A stretch of 64,000 nucleotides of DNA from contig NZ_JALJRZ010000005.1 of assembly GCF_024519435.1 (NCBI RefSeq), positions 275,544 to 339,543 of the forward strand, given 5' to 3'. Positions 1 through 8,262 of this stretch are shown here, piece after piece. Below the pieces are notes generated by a model. It was not told the DNA's origin and made no database searches. It worked only from the letters and a program-made list of their open reading frames with translations. Every line of letters starts with the position of its first letter. The first letter of the stretch is position 1. This DNA comes from Terrabacter sp. Ter38. Its GTDB lineage: Bacteria; Actinomycetota; Actinomycetes; Actinomycetales; Dermatophilaceae. The position numbers and the translations under genes were made by a program.

Positions 1-492
1 CCCGTGCACCGGCTTGACGAAGAGCGGACCGAGCAGACCGGCCGCGGTCACGTCGTCGACGAGGCGCTGGAGCTCAGCGGCCGAGCGTGTCGCGGCGACC
101 GCCCGCTCGGAGGGGACGAGCAGGCCCGGTGCGACCGGCACCCCGGCCGCGGCCACGACGAGCTTCGTCAGCTGCTTGTCCAGGCAGACGGCGCTCGCCG
201 CGACGGGCGAGCCGACGTAGGGCACGCCGAGGATCTCGAGGAAACCCTGGACGGTGCCGTCCTCGCCGACGATCCCGTGCAGCGCAGGCACCGCCACGTC
301 ACAGCCCAGCAGCGTCTCGGCTGCGTCCAGCACGCCGGAGCCGGTGCCGGTCCGCCACTCGCCCCACCGCTCCACGAGCACGGGAACGACGTCGTGGCCG
401 GCGCTGCGCAGACCGGCGATGATCCCTTCGCCGCTCGCGACGGACACGTCGTGCTCGGTGCTCGTGCCTCCGTGGATGACCGCGACCTTCAT
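1..492 (-). CDS. ddl: D-alanine--D-alanine ligase, N-terminal part (gene runs off the window)
   Basis: ATP-dependent ligase that joins two D-alanines for peptidoglycan precursors in the cytoplasm. About 164 residues are visible. The protein opens with VAVIHGGTSTEHDVSVASG, the family's N-terminal glycine-rich segment, followed by VPALHGIVGEDGTVQGFLE and GVPYVGSPVAASAVCLDKQ, both typical of the Ddl N-terminal and hinge regions. The ATG overlaps the alr stop codon (ATGA), and GGAGG lies 4 bases upstream, so translation is probably coupled to alr. The ATP-grasp and C-terminal parts lie outside the window. With alr it forms a compact D-alanine branch module. Confidence 0.93.
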   Translation of the reverse strand, partial: MKVAVIHGGTSTEHDVSVASGEGIIAGLRSAGHDVVPVLVERWGEWRTGTGSGVLDAAETLLGCDVAVPALHGIVGEDGTVQGFLEILGVPYVGSPVAASAVCLDKQLTKLVVAAAGVPVAPGLLVPSERAVAATRSAAELQRLVDDVTAAGLLGPLFVKPVHG

Positions 493-1673
493 CGTTCCTC
501 CGTTCCGACGCGGGGCACCTGGATGCCCGGCGTGCCCCCGACGTGCCGGCGCACGACGCGTGCGCCGATGCCCGTGTAGATCTCGTGCTCGTTGGTGCCG
601 GCCCAGCTCGCCCAGTCGCGAGCGGTCGGCTCGCCTCGGTCACCTGCTCCGAGGACGAGCACCTCGGTGCCGATCGGGACCGGCTCCGGCCCCACGTCGA
701 CCACGACCTGGTCCATGCAGACCCGGCCGATGAGCCGGGCCCGTCGCCCGCCGACCCACACGCTCGCCCGGCCCGTCGCGGCTCGTGGCACCCCGTCGGC
801 GTAGCCGAGCGGGACGAGCGCCAGATGGGTGTCGCGCGTCGTGCGGTCGACATGGTCGTAGCCGACCCCGCGGCCCGCTGCGACGTGGCGCACCTGCACG
901 ACCCGGGTCCGCACGGTCAGTGCGGGCCGCAGCCCGTCGCCGATCCCGTAGATGCCGGCTCCGACCCGGACGAGGTCGTACGCCGTGTGGCGCGAGTTGG
1001 TCTGCACCGCAGCGGTGTTCGCGAGGTGCACGATCTCGGGGCGCAGTCCGGCGGCACGGGCGACGTCGATGCCGACGCGGAACATGAGCAGCTGGCGGTG
1101 GGTCGCGACCGCGTCCGGCTGGCCGCCGTGCGACAGGTGGGACCACAGGCCGACGACCTGGACCCGTCCGGCCGACTCCAGCACCGCGGCGGCCGACACG
1201 AGCCGGGCCCAGTCCTCGCCCGGGCAGCCGCTGCGGTGCAGGCCGGTGTCGAGCTTGAGGTGGAGGCGCGCGCGTCCCGTCGTGCGGGCGACCGCAGCGA
1301 GGTCGCCGGGGCTGCTCACCGAGAGGTCCACGTGTGCGGCGGCCGCCTCCTCGGCGCGGGCCGGTTCGAAGAGCCACGCGAGGACCGGAGCCGTGATGCC
1401 GGCCCGACGCAGCTCGAGCGCCTCTCCGACGCGGGTCACCCCGAGCCAGGACGCACCGGCGGTCAGGCAGGTGCGGGCGACCGGCACGGCGCCGTGACCG
1501 AAGGCGTCGGCCTTGACGACGGCCATGAGCCGGGTGCCGGCGGCCGCGCGGAGGGTGCGGACGTTCGCCGCGAGTGCCCCGTGGTCGACGACGGCCTCGG
1601 CGAGCTCGCCGGCCGGCGAGGTGGGCGCCGGAGGTGCGGGCGCGACGGGGGCCGAAGGGTCTGTCTGGATCAT
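489..1673 (-). CDS. alr: Alanine racemase
   Basis: PLP enzyme that interconverts L- and D-alanine to feed Ddl and cell-wall synthesis. The 394 residues hold the PLP-lysine motif AVVKADAFGHG (K54), LDTGLHRSG (R147), the catalytic tyrosine in GVGYDHVDR (Y272) and GRVCMDQ (M320); the C-terminal NEHEIYTGIGARVVRR is also typical. A proline/alanine-rich extension of about 22 residues precedes the conserved barrel. Length is normal for the family. The stop overlaps the ddl start. An 18-bp palindrome 59-76 bases upstream of the ATG matches one upstream of the neighbouring two-component operon, suggesting regulation by that system (inference). Confidence 0.96.
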   Translation of the reverse strand: MIQTDPSAPVAPAPPAPTSPAGELAEAVVDHGALAANVRTLRAAAGTRLMAVVKADAFGHGAVPVARTCLTAGASWLGVTRVGEALELRRAGITAPVLAWLFEPARAEEAAAAHVDLSVSSPGDLAAVARTTGRARLHLKLDTGLHRSGCPGEDWARLVSAAAVLESAGRVQVVGLWSHLSHGGQPDAVATHRQLLMFRVGIDVARAAGLRPEIVHLANTAAVQTNSRHTAYDLVRVGAGIYGIGDGLRPALTVRTRVVQVRHVAAGRGVGYDHVDRTTRDTHLALVPLGYADGVPRAATGRASVWVGGRRARLIGRVCMDQVVVDVGPEPVPIGTEVLVLGAGDRGEPTARDWASWAGTNEHEIYTGIGARVVRRHVGGTPGIQVPRVGTEER

Positions 1674-1731
1674 GTCTCGACGCTAGGAGCCCGACCCCGA
1701 GGGCCGCATCGGGCCGTGGACCGAGCTCGCC

Positions 1732-1749
1732 CTCCTCCCGCGGGAGGAG
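1732..1749. promoter_or_regulatory. 18-bp perfect palindrome upstream of alr-ddl (candidate operator)
   Basis: CTCCTCCCGCGGGAGGAG is a perfect palindrome in the gap between the response regulator stop and the alr start. Its 16-bp core, TCCTCCCGCGGGAGGA, recurs exactly at 3808-3823 upstream of the histidine kinase. It has no loop, which favours a protein-binding site, but a hairpin or terminator role after the response regulator gene cannot be excluded. Confidence 0.6.
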
Positions 1750-1800
1750 CGCGGCGCCGCGCGGGTGGAGACGCGGCCGTGGCCGCGTCCGTCGCCCGGC

Positions 1801-2454
1801 TCAGGACAGCGCCACGGCCCCCGTCTGGTAGGCGAGCACGACGAGCGCGACGCGGTCGCGGACGCCGGTCTTGGCCAGGATGTGGCCGACGTGCGTCTTG
1901 ACCGTCGTCTCGGAGACGAAGAGCGCCTCGGCGATCTCGGAGTTCGTCAGGCCGTTGGCGATGGCTACCCAGACCTCGCGCTCGCGGTCGGTCAGGGCCG
2001 TCGTGCGGTCGAGGATCGCCGGCGCGACGGGAGCGCTCCGGACGTACGTCTCGACGAGGCGTCGCGTGGTCGAGGGCGCGATGACGGCGTCGCCGGCGTG
2101 CACCGTGCGGATCGCTGCAAGGAGGTCCTCGGGTGGCGCGTCCTTGAGCAGGAAGCCGGAGGCTCCGGCACGCAGGGCCGTGAAGGCGTACTCGTCGAGG
2201 TCGAAGGTCGTCAGCACGAGAACTCTTGTGGCGCAGTCGCGTTCGACGATCAGGCGGGTGGCCTCGATGCCGTCCATCCGTGGCATCCGGACGTCCATGA
2301 GGACGACGTCCACCGGCACCGTCGCGAGGGTGTCGAGGCACTGCTGACCGTCGGCGCACTCCGCGACCACGACGAGGTCGGGCTGCGATCGGACGAGCAT
2401 GGCGAAGCCCGCCCGCACCAGCGCCTGGTCGTCGACGATCATGACGCGGATCAC
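1801..2454 (-). CDS. NarL/LuxR-family response regulator
   Basis: DNA-binding partner of the histidine kinase just upstream. The receiver domain (residues 1-120) has the acidic pair D8-D9, phospho-acceptor D54 in VVLMDVRMP and K104 in GFLLKD. The C-terminal LuxR-type helix-turn-helix (about 150-212) carries LTDREREVWVAIANGLTNSE and VSETTVKTHVGHILAKTG. The GTG start overlaps the kinase stop (GTGA), so the two are translationally coupled. The stimulus is not evident. A palindrome shared with the alr promoter is a plausible binding site for this protein (inference). Confidence 0.94.
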   Translation of the reverse strand: MIRVMIVDDQALVRAGFAMLVRSQPDLVVVAECADGQQCLDTLATVPVDVVLMDVRMPRMDGIEATRLIVERDCATRVLVLTTFDLDEYAFTALRAGASGFLLKDAPPEDLLAAIRTVHAGDAVIAPSTTRRLVETYVRSAPVAPAILDRTTALTDREREVWVAIANGLTNSEIAEALFVSETTVKTHVGHILAKTGVRDRVALVVLAYQTGAVALS

Positions 2455-3773
2455 GGCGTCACCTCGAGGGGTCGGGTCGCCCCGGCCGCGAGCCGGGGCA
2501 GCGTCGCCACGACCCGGTAGCCCCCGCGAGGATCGGGTCCCGTGACGAGCGAGCCGCCGAGCACCTCGACCCGCTCGGCCATGCCCCGAAGGCCGTGGCC
2601 CGCACCACCGTCGACGCGGGCCTCGCCGAGGCCGTCGTCGACGACCTCGACGACGACGCGGCTCGGTCCGACGGTCACGCTGACCCAGGCCGTCGCGTCG
2701 TCGCCGGCGTGCTTCATGACGTTCGTCAGGGCCTCCTGGACGATCCGGTAGGCCGTCAGCCCGGTCGCGGCATCACCCTCGGTCGCGTCGTGGAGCAGCA
2801 ACTCGCCGTCCTGGCGCAGGTGCACGACCCTCCCTCCCGCGGTGAGGGCCGCCACGAGGGTCTCGATGTCGGCCAGTCCTGGCTGCGGCGCCTCCGGAAC
2901 GCCGGTCGTGTCGTCGCGGAGCACGCCAAGCAGCCGCCGCATCTCGGCCAGCGAGGCCCGCCCCGTCGCGGCGATCGTCGCGAGCGCGGTCGTCGCAGCG
3001 TCGGGGTCGGAGGCGGCCGCGAAGCGCGCGCCGTCGGCCTGCACGATCATGACCGAGAGTCCGTGCGCCACGACGTCGTGCATCTCGCGGGCGATCCGCT
3101 GCCGGTCGGCCAGCCCGTCAGCGCGGCTCACGGCAGCGCGCTCGGCCTGTTCGTGGGCGGCTGCGTCGGCTGCGTGCGACGCGGACTCGTGCTGGAGAGC
3201 GGCCCGCTCCCGGGCGGCGCGGACCTGGTCGGCCACCGCCCAGGTGAGCACGACGACGGCGGCGCTGTTGAAGAGGAAGACGGCGACCCGGTCGGACAGG
3301 AAGGTCTCGAGCGGCGGCAGGAGGTAGCCGAAGCGGAGGAGGAGCAGCGCGGTGGCGACGCCGATCGAGGCCAGCGCCGCAGCGAGGGCCCACAGTCCGC
3401 CGCGCCGGTCGGTCCAGAGGGTGACGCCGAAGAGTGCGACCAGTGCCATGAGCACCGTCGGAAGCCCGAGCATGGCGCCCACGGCGTACAGCAGGTAGGC
3501 GAGCACCCCGCACGCCGCGAACGTCGCGCGCGGGAAACGGGGGAGCAGGAGCAGGAGCAGGGCGCCGAGCCCGATGCCGACGTAGCCGAGGACCGCGGGC
3601 TGGTCCCGCACGTTGACCCACCAGGTGCTGCGGTCCAACCCTGCCGCGATCGTGATCGACGTGACGAAGTAGAGCAGGGCGATGATCGCCCCGACGCGGT
3701 CGACGAGGGGCTGTGCCGCCCCGCCGGGCGCGGCCGGCGCGGCGGGAGTCTGGGGTGCGGGCCGGACGGTCAC
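2451..3773 (-). CDS. Sensor histidine kinase (HisKA_3 type)
   Basis: Membrane sensor that phosphorylates the adjacent NarL-type regulator. The first 190 of 440 residues contain about five to six hydrophobic segments. A short coiled region leads into the dimerisation/phospho-acceptor motif REMHDVVAHGLSVMIVQ (H232). The C-terminal ATPase has VEVVDDGLGEAR and GHGLRGMAERVEVLGG (about 380-415), the N and G boxes. There is no large extracellular sensor domain, so it may sense a membrane or envelope signal. The start is GTG at 3773. It is first gene of the kinase-regulator pair and lies directly upstream of alr-ddl on the same strand. Confidence 0.94.
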   Translation of the reverse strand: MTVRPAPQTPAAPAAPGGAAQPLVDRVGAIIALLYFVTSITIAAGLDRSTWWVNVRDQPAVLGYVGIGLGALLLLLLPRFPRATFAACGVLAYLLYAVGAMLGLPTVLMALVALFGVTLWTDRRGGLWALAAALASIGVATALLLLRFGYLLPPLETFLSDRVAVFLFNSAAVVVLTWAVADQVRAARERAALQHESASHAADAAAHEQAERAAVSRADGLADRQRIAREMHDVVAHGLSVMIVQADGARFAAASDPDAATTALATIAATGRASLAEMRRLLGVLRDDTTGVPEAPQPGLADIETLVAALTAGGRVVHLRQDGELLLHDATEGDAATGLTAYRIVQEALTNVMKHAGDDATAWVSVTVGPSRVVVEVVDDGLGEARVDGGAGHGLRGMAERVEVLGGSLVTGPDPRGGYRVVATLPRLAAGATRPLEVTP

Positions 3774-3807
3774 GCGAGCACGCTACCCAAGGCGACGGCA
3801 TACGGGA

Positions 3808-3823
3808 TCCTCCCGCGGGAGGA
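3808..3823. promoter_or_regulatory. 16-bp perfect palindrome upstream of the histidine kinase (candidate operator)
   Basis: TCCTCCCGCGGGAGGA lies 35-50 bases upstream of the kinase start codon and is identical to the core of the palindrome upstream of alr. Its position suits autoregulation of the two-component operon. A copy of the dispersed 9-mer CGGCATACG (3796-3804) lies right beside it. Confidence 0.6.
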
Positions 3824-4032
3824 CCTTCCGCGAGGCCCCGGCGCGGGACGGTCCGGGTGGGTCGTCGCCCGGCGGCCACGATTTCGGGGAACGGGCTCGC
3901 GTGGCGTAGTCTTGTGCGTTGGGTGTCGTGTGCCTCGGCGCCTGAGTTCTCGCTGTGCGACGAGCACGGCACCCAGGCACGTCCCAAAGGCCGGTTCAGT
4001 CCGGGTCGGCCACCAACAGATAGACGGAGGAT

Positions 4033-4254
4033 ATGGCCAAGAAGGACGGTGTCATCGAGATCGAGGGCACGATCGTCGAGGCTCTCCCGAACGCGATGTT
4101 CCGGGTGGAGCTCTCCAACGGTCACAAGGTGCTCGCACACATCTCGGGCAAGATGCGACAGCACTACATCAGGATCCTCCCGGAGGACCGTGTGGTGGTC
4201 GAGCTCTCGCCCTATGACCTGACCCGCGGTCGGATCGTCTTCCGCTACCGCTGA
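4033..4254 (+). CDS. infA: Translation initiation factor IF-1
   Basis: Small S1/OB-fold protein that occupies the A site of the 30S subunit during initiation. All 73 residues match the family, from [20 protein letters not shown] through [20 protein letters not shown] to the C-terminal [14 protein letters not shown] lies just upstream of the ATG. It opens the alpha-operon block: rpmJ follows after 155 bases, the usual actinobacterial order. The 259-base gap before it contains no gene and presumably the operon promoter, for which I see no certain -35/-10 pair. Confidence 0.98.
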   Translation: MAKKDGVIEIEGTIVEALPNAMFRVELSNGHKVLAHISGKMRQHYIRILPEDRVVVELSPYDLTRGRIVFRYR

Positions 4255-4409
4255 GCACCAGGGTCGGCCGCGACCGGTCCGCGAGAGCGGGCATGTCGAG
4301 CCGGGACGAGTGCGAGGCACCAACTCCCGATTACACAACCAAGCACCTGATCGTCACGTGCCCTCCGGGGCCCGCGGTGGCAGGCGCGCGATCTGAAGAC
4401 AGCAGGCAG

Positions 4410-4523
4410 ATGAAGGTTCAGCCGAGCGTCAAGAAGATCTGCGACAAGTGCAAGGTGATCCGCCGCAACGGTCGGGTCATGGTGATCTGCGAGAACCTGC
4501 GCCACAAGCAGCGCCAGGGCTGA
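4410..4523 (+). CDS. rpmJ: 50S ribosomal protein L36 (bL36)
   Basis: A 37-residue zinc-ribbon protein of the large subunit. [20 protein letters not shown] is followed by [18 protein letters not shown]11 and C14, C27 and H32 form the zinc site, so this is the zinc-binding C+ form rather than a zinc-independent replacement. It sits between infA and rpsM as in other actinobacteria. The start is fixed by the conserved MKVxPSVKK opening. Confidence 0.98.
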   Translation: MKVQPSVKKICDKCKVIRRNGRVMVICENLRHKQRQG

Positions 4524-4633
4524 GCAGAAGCACCACCTCGCCGTCGACAGAACTTCGACAGCACGCAAGACAAGTGAATGAAAGCAGCACCCGGCCCCTG
4601 ATGACCGACCGTCGTGTCGGCGCAGGACGTCAC

Positions 4634-4653
4634 CCCCGGCACGGAGGCCGGGG
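4634..4653 (+). promoter_or_regulatory. GC-rich stem-loop in the rpmJ-rpsM gap
   Basis: CCCCGGC and GCCGGGG (7 bp, 6-base loop) form a hairpin in the 224-base gap between rpmJ and rpsM. The gap is long for this operon and could hold a leader or an internal promoter. The hairpin's function is not known. Confidence 0.35.
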
Positions 4654-4747
4654 ACCGGTGGCCCGTCCTTCTGTGTGGCGGACCGTGACCCCGGATCGGT
4701 GCCTTGCTCCAGACCTCCGCGTAACAGAAATCAGGAGACAACCCAAC

Positions 4748-5122
4748 ATGGCTCGTCTTGTTGGAGTCGACCTTCCGCGCGAGAAGCGCGTCGAGGTCGC
4801 ACTGACCTACATCTTCGGTGTCGGTCGCACCCGTTCCAAGGAGGCGCTGGTTGCCACCGGCGTCGACCCCAACACCCGCGTCAAGGACCTCGGTGAGACC
4901 GAGCTCGTTGCGCTTCGTGACTTCCTCGAGGGCAACTACCGCCTCGAGGGTGACCTTCGCCGTGAGGTGCAGGCCGACATCCGCCGCAAGGTCGAGATCG
5001 GTTCCTACGAAGGTCTCCGTCACCGTCGTGGTCTGCCCGTGCGCGGTCAGCGCACCAAGACCAACGCGCGCACCCGCAAGGGCCCGAAGCGCACCGTGGC
5101 CGGCAAGAAGAAGGCCAAGTGA
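4748..5122 (+). CDS. rpsM: 30S ribosomal protein S13 (uS13)
   Basis: Head protein of the small subunit that contacts the P-site tRNA and L5. The 124 residues contain the family opening [20 protein letters not shown], the helix-hairpin-helix segment [11 protein letters not shown] and the basic C-terminal tail [18 protein letters not shown] ending in GKKKAK. An AGGAG element precedes the ATG. rpsK follows after 56 bases; the set rpsM-rpsK-rpsD-rpoA-rplQ is co-directional and probably one transcript. Confidence 0.98.
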   Translation: MARLVGVDLPREKRVEVALTYIFGVGRTRSKEALVATGVDPNTRVKDLGETELVALRDFLEGNYRLEGDLRREVQADIRRKVEIGSYEGLRHRRGLPVRGQRTKTNARTRKGPKRTVAGKKKAK

Positions 5123-5178
5123 CGCTGATCGCCTCGCGATCACGTCTCACCGACATTCAGTTCTGACGTAGGAGAAAA

Positions 5179-5574
5179 ATGCCTCCCAAGGCTCGTGTGA
5201 CGAAGGTTCGTCGCAAGGAGAAGAAGAACGTCGCCCACGGGCACGCTCACATCAAGAGCACGTTCAACAACACGATCATCTCGATCACGGATCCCACCGG
5301 CGCCGTGATCGCGTGGGCCTCTGCCGGCCAGGTCGGCTTCAAGGGCTCGCGCAAGTCCACCCCGTTCGCCGCCCAGATGGCTGCCGAGGCTGCTGCCCGC
5401 CGCGCCATGGAGCACGGCATGCGCAAGGTCGACGTCTTCGTCAAGGGCCCGGGTTCGGGCCGCGAGACGGCGATCCGCTCGCTCACCGCCACCGGCCTCG
5501 AGGTCGGCGCGATCAGCGACGTCACGCCCACGCCGCACAACGGTGTCCGCCCGCCCAAGCGCCGTCGCGTCTGA
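5179..5574 (+). CDS. rpsK: 30S ribosomal protein S11 (uS11)
   Basis: Platform protein of the small subunit, near the E site. The 131-residue product shows [20 protein letters not shown], the [20 protein letters not shown] core and the C-terminal [18 protein letters not shown], all diagnostic of S11. A GTAGGAG element precedes the ATG. rpsD starts 31 bases after its stop. Confidence 0.98.
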   Translation: MPPKARVTKVRRKEKKNVAHGHAHIKSTFNNTIISITDPTGAVIAWASAGQVGFKGSRKSTPFAAQMAAEAAARRAMEHGMRKVDVFVKGPGSGRETAIRSLTATGLEVGAISDVTPTPHNGVRPPKRRRV

Positions 5575-5605
5575 TCCGGCCTGAGCGAGAGAGAGAACTA
5601 GAAAC

Positions 5606-6214
5606 ATGGCTCGTTACACCGGCCCGATCACCAAGAAGTCCCGCCGCCTCAAGATGGACCTCGTCGGCGGCGACAAGAACTTCGAGCTCCGTCCCTTCCC
5701 GCCCGGCCAGCACGGCCGTCGCCGGATCCAGGAGAAGGAGTACCTCACCCAGCTCCAGGAGAAGCAGCGCGCCCGCTTCCAGTACGGCGTCATGGAGAAG
5801 CAGTTCGTCCGCTACTACAAGGAAGCGGCGAAGCGCCCCGGCAAGACCGGCGAGAACCTTCTCCAGATCCTCGAGTCGCGTCTGGACAACGTGGTCTACC
5901 GCGCGGGCCTGGCCCGCACGCGTCGCCACGCCCGCCAGCTCGTGACGCACGGTCACTTCGAGGTCAACGGCGTGCGCGTCGACGTCCCGAGCTACCGCGT
6001 CGAGCAGTACGACATCATCACGGTCCGCAAGCAGTCGGTCGAGACCTTCCCGTTCGAGCTGGCTCGCCAGACGTTCGGCGAGCGTCCCGTCCCGGCCTGG
6101 ATGCAGGTCGTCGACGGCTCGCTGCAGATCCTCATCCACCAGCTCCCGGTGCGCGCGCAGATCGACTCGCAGCTCACCGAGCAGCTGATCGTCGAGCTCT
6201 ACTCGAAGAACTGA
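5606..6214 (+). CDS. rpsD: 30S ribosomal protein S4 (uS4)
   Basis: Primary 16S rRNA-binding assembly protein; in many bacteria it is also the translational repressor of the alpha operon. The 202-residue product begins MARYTGPITKKSRRLKMDL and carries the S4 RNA-binding domain from about residue 90 (ESRLDNVVYRAGLARTRRHA, QLVTHGHFEVNGVRVDVPSY). The N-terminal segment lacks the four-cysteine zinc site, so it is a zinc-independent form. A long inverted repeat follows in the gap before rpoA. Confidence 0.98.
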   Translation: MARYTGPITKKSRRLKMDLVGGDKNFELRPFPPGQHGRRRIQEKEYLTQLQEKQRARFQYGVMEKQFVRYYKEAAKRPGKTGENLLQILESRLDNVVYRAGLARTRRHARQLVTHGHFEVNGVRVDVPSYRVEQYDIITVRKQSVETFPFELARQTFGERPVPAWMQVVDGSLQILIHQLPVRAQIDSQLTEQLIVELYSKN

Positions 6215-6228
6215 CACCAGCCCCACGT

Positions 6229-6262
6229 CCGTATGCCGCTGGGCCCGCCCAGCGGCATACGG
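6229..6262. repeat. 16-bp perfect inverted repeat between rpsD and rpoA built from two CGTATGCCG copies
   Basis: CCGTATGCCGCTGGGC (6229-6244) and its exact reverse complement (6247-6262) are separated by two bases. Each arm contains one copy of the window-wide 9-mer. As RNA it would form a very stable hairpin inside the alpha operon and could attenuate transcription or be a processing site. No U-tract follows. Confidence 0.8.
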
Positions 6263-6378
6263 AGGGGGTCCTGCCTGGGGTCGCGCTCGCAGACAGAGCC
6301 GAGCCGGCCCGCCCGGATCACGACCGGGCAGTTTCACGAGGCGTCATATGGCGGTCGCCCGTGGGAAGGAAATGAACA

Positions 6379-7410
6379 GTGCTCATCGCACAGCGTCCCG
6401 TGCTCTCCGAAGAGGTCGTGGTCGAGAACCGCAGCCGCTTCACCATCGAGCCGCTCGAGCCCGGCTTCGGCTACACGCTCGGCAACTCCCTCCGTCGCAC
6501 CCTGCTCTCGAGCATCCCGGGCGCGGCGGTCACCTCCATCCGCATCGACGGCGTGCTCCACGAGTTCACGACCGTTCCGGGCGTGAAGGAGGACGTCACC
6601 GAGATGATCCTCAACATCAAGGGCCTCGTCGTCTCCTCGGAGCACGACGAGCCGGTCGTCATGTACCTGCGCAAGCAGGGCCCGGGTGCGGTCACCGCTG
6701 CCGACATCACGCCTCCGGCTGGTGTCGAGGTGCACAACCCCGACCTGCACATCGCGACGCTCAACGACAAGGGCAAGCTCGAGATGGAGCTGACCGTGGA
6801 GCGTGGCCGTGGCTACGTCTCGGCGCAGCAGAACAAGTCCGGTGACCAGGAGATCGGCCGCATCCCGGTCGACTCGATCTACAGCCCGGTGCTCACCGTG
6901 ACCTACAAGGTCGAGGCGACCCGTGTCGAGCAGCGCACCGACTTCGACAAGCTCATCGTCGACGTCGAGACGAAGAACTCGATGACCCCGCGTGACGCCA
7001 TGGCCTCGGCCGGCAAGACGCTGGTCGAGCTGTTCGGTCTGGCTCGCGAGCTCAACGTCGAGGCCGAGGGCATCGACATGGGCCCGTCGCCGACGGACGC
7101 CGCGCTCGCCGCTGACCTCGCCCTGCCGATCGAGGACCTCGACCTCACCGTTCGTTCCTACAACTGCCTCAAGCGCGAGGGCATCCACACCGTGGGTGAG
7201 CTCGTGGGCCGCAGCGAGGCCGACCTGCTCGACATCCGCAACTTCGGTGCGAAGTCGATCGACGAGGTCAAGGCCAAGCTCGTCGGCATGGGTCTGGCCC
7301 TCAAGGACAGCCCGCCCGGGTTCGACCCGTCTGCCCTCGTCGACGGCTACGGCGAGGACGACTACAGCGACGACGACGACCAGTCGTTCGTCGAGGACGA
7401 GCGTCTCTGA
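6379..7410 (+). CDS. rpoA: DNA-directed RNA polymerase subunit alpha
   Basis: Assembly platform of RNA polymerase and, through its C-terminal domain, a contact for UP elements and activators. The 343 residues open [20 protein letters not shown] (GTG start at 6379) and contain [20 protein letters not shown] in the N-terminal dimerisation domain. The C-terminal domain (about 245-320) holds [19 protein letters not shown] and [19 protein letters not shown]. The last 25 residues are an acidic tail rich in aspartate, as in other actinobacteria. rplQ follows after 72 bases. Confidence 0.98.
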   Translation: MLIAQRPVLSEEVVVENRSRFTIEPLEPGFGYTLGNSLRRTLLSSIPGAAVTSIRIDGVLHEFTTVPGVKEDVTEMILNIKGLVVSSEHDEPVVMYLRKQGPGAVTAADITPPAGVEVHNPDLHIATLNDKGKLEMELTVERGRGYVSAQQNKSGDQEIGRIPVDSIYSPVLTVTYKVEATRVEQRTDFDKLIVDVETKNSMTPRDAMASAGKTLVELFGLARELNVEAEGIDMGPSPTDAALAADLALPIEDLDLTVRSYNCLKREGIHTVGELVGRSEADLLDIRNFGAKSIDEVKAKLVGMGLALKDSPPGFDPSALVDGYGEDDYSDDDDQSFVEDERL

Positions 7411-7482
7411 CCAACCGCTTCTTGACCGAGCCCTCGGCGAACTGCTCGAGAACGGCCTGGTCGGACTTCTAGGAGAAACGAA

Positions 7483-8181
7483 ATGCCCACCCCCACCAAG
7501 GGTCCCCGCGTCGGTGGCGGCCCCGCCCACGAGCGGCTGATCCTGGCCAACCTCGCGACGTCGCTCTTCGAGCACGACAAGATCACGACGACCGCGGCCA
7601 AGGCCAAGCGTCTGCGCCCGCTCGCCGAGCGTCTCATCACGTTCGCCAAGCGCGGCGACCTGCACGCCCGTCGCCGCGTCCTCACGGTCGTGCGTGACAA
7701 GGGTGTCGTCCACCGCCTGTTCGCCGAGATCGCCCCTGACATGGCGGCCCGCGACGGTGGCTACACCCGCATCACGAAGATCGCCGCCCGCAAGGGCGAC
7801 AACGCCCCCATGGTCGTCATCGAGCTCGTCCGCGAGCCGCTGTCGGCCAAGAAGGCGACGGTCAAGGAGGCCGAGTCCGCCACGAAGCGCGCTGCGAAGC
7901 AGAGCGAGTCGAAGCAGGCCGCTGCCGAGACGAAGGCCGCTGAGGACGCCGAGAAGGCCGAGGCCACCGAGGCTGCTGTCGAGCTGCCGAAGGGCGCCGT
8001 CGCCGCGAACGAGGACGGCTCGTCGCCCGAGAACGGCTACACCGTCAAGGGCAACGCCGACTCCGGCAAGTACCACGAGCCCGACGGCCAGTGGTACGAC
8101 CAGACGATCGCCGAGTTCTGGTTCACGTCGGCCGAGGACGCCGAGGCCGCCGGCTTCACGAAGGCTGGCTCCGGCTCCTGA
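7483..8181 (+). CDS. rplQ: 50S ribosomal protein L17 (bL17) with C-terminal 'sunset'-type domain
   Basis: Large-subunit protein near the exit tunnel. Residues 1-118 are a standard L17 ([47 protein letters not shown]). The protein then continues well beyond the usual length of about 120: a charged Ala/Lys/Glu linker (119-180) leads to a compact conserved module (185-226) with [16 protein letters not shown] and [18 protein letters not shown]. That pattern resembles the small 'sunset' domain found at the C-termini of actinobacterial L17 and other proteins; its function is not known to me. A strong terminator follows. Confidence 0.96.
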   Translation: MPTPTKGPRVGGGPAHERLILANLATSLFEHDKITTTAAKAKRLRPLAERLITFAKRGDLHARRRVLTVVRDKGVVHRLFAEIAPDMAARDGGYTRITKIAARKGDNAPMVVIELVREPLSAKKATVKEAESATKRAAKQSESKQAAAETKAAEDAEKAEATEAAVELPKGAVAANEDGSSPENGYTVKGNADSGKYHEPDGQWYDQTIAEFWFTSAEDAEAAGFTKAGSGS

Positions 8182-8228
8182 GCCACCCGCGCCACCGAGA
8201 GTGACCTCGAGCTCCGGCGCGACGAGTC

Positions 8229-8255
8229 GGGCCCCGTACCACTGGTGCGGGGCCC
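8229..8255. terminator. Strong hairpin ending the alpha ribosomal operon
   Basis: GGGCCCCGTACC (8229-8240) pairs with GGTGCGGGGCCC (8244-8255), a 12-bp stem with one T-G wobble and a 3-base loop, followed by TTCCC. It lies between rplQ and the convergent gene ending at 8263 and can serve both directions. Confidence 0.8.
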
Positions 8256-8262
8256 TTCCCGT

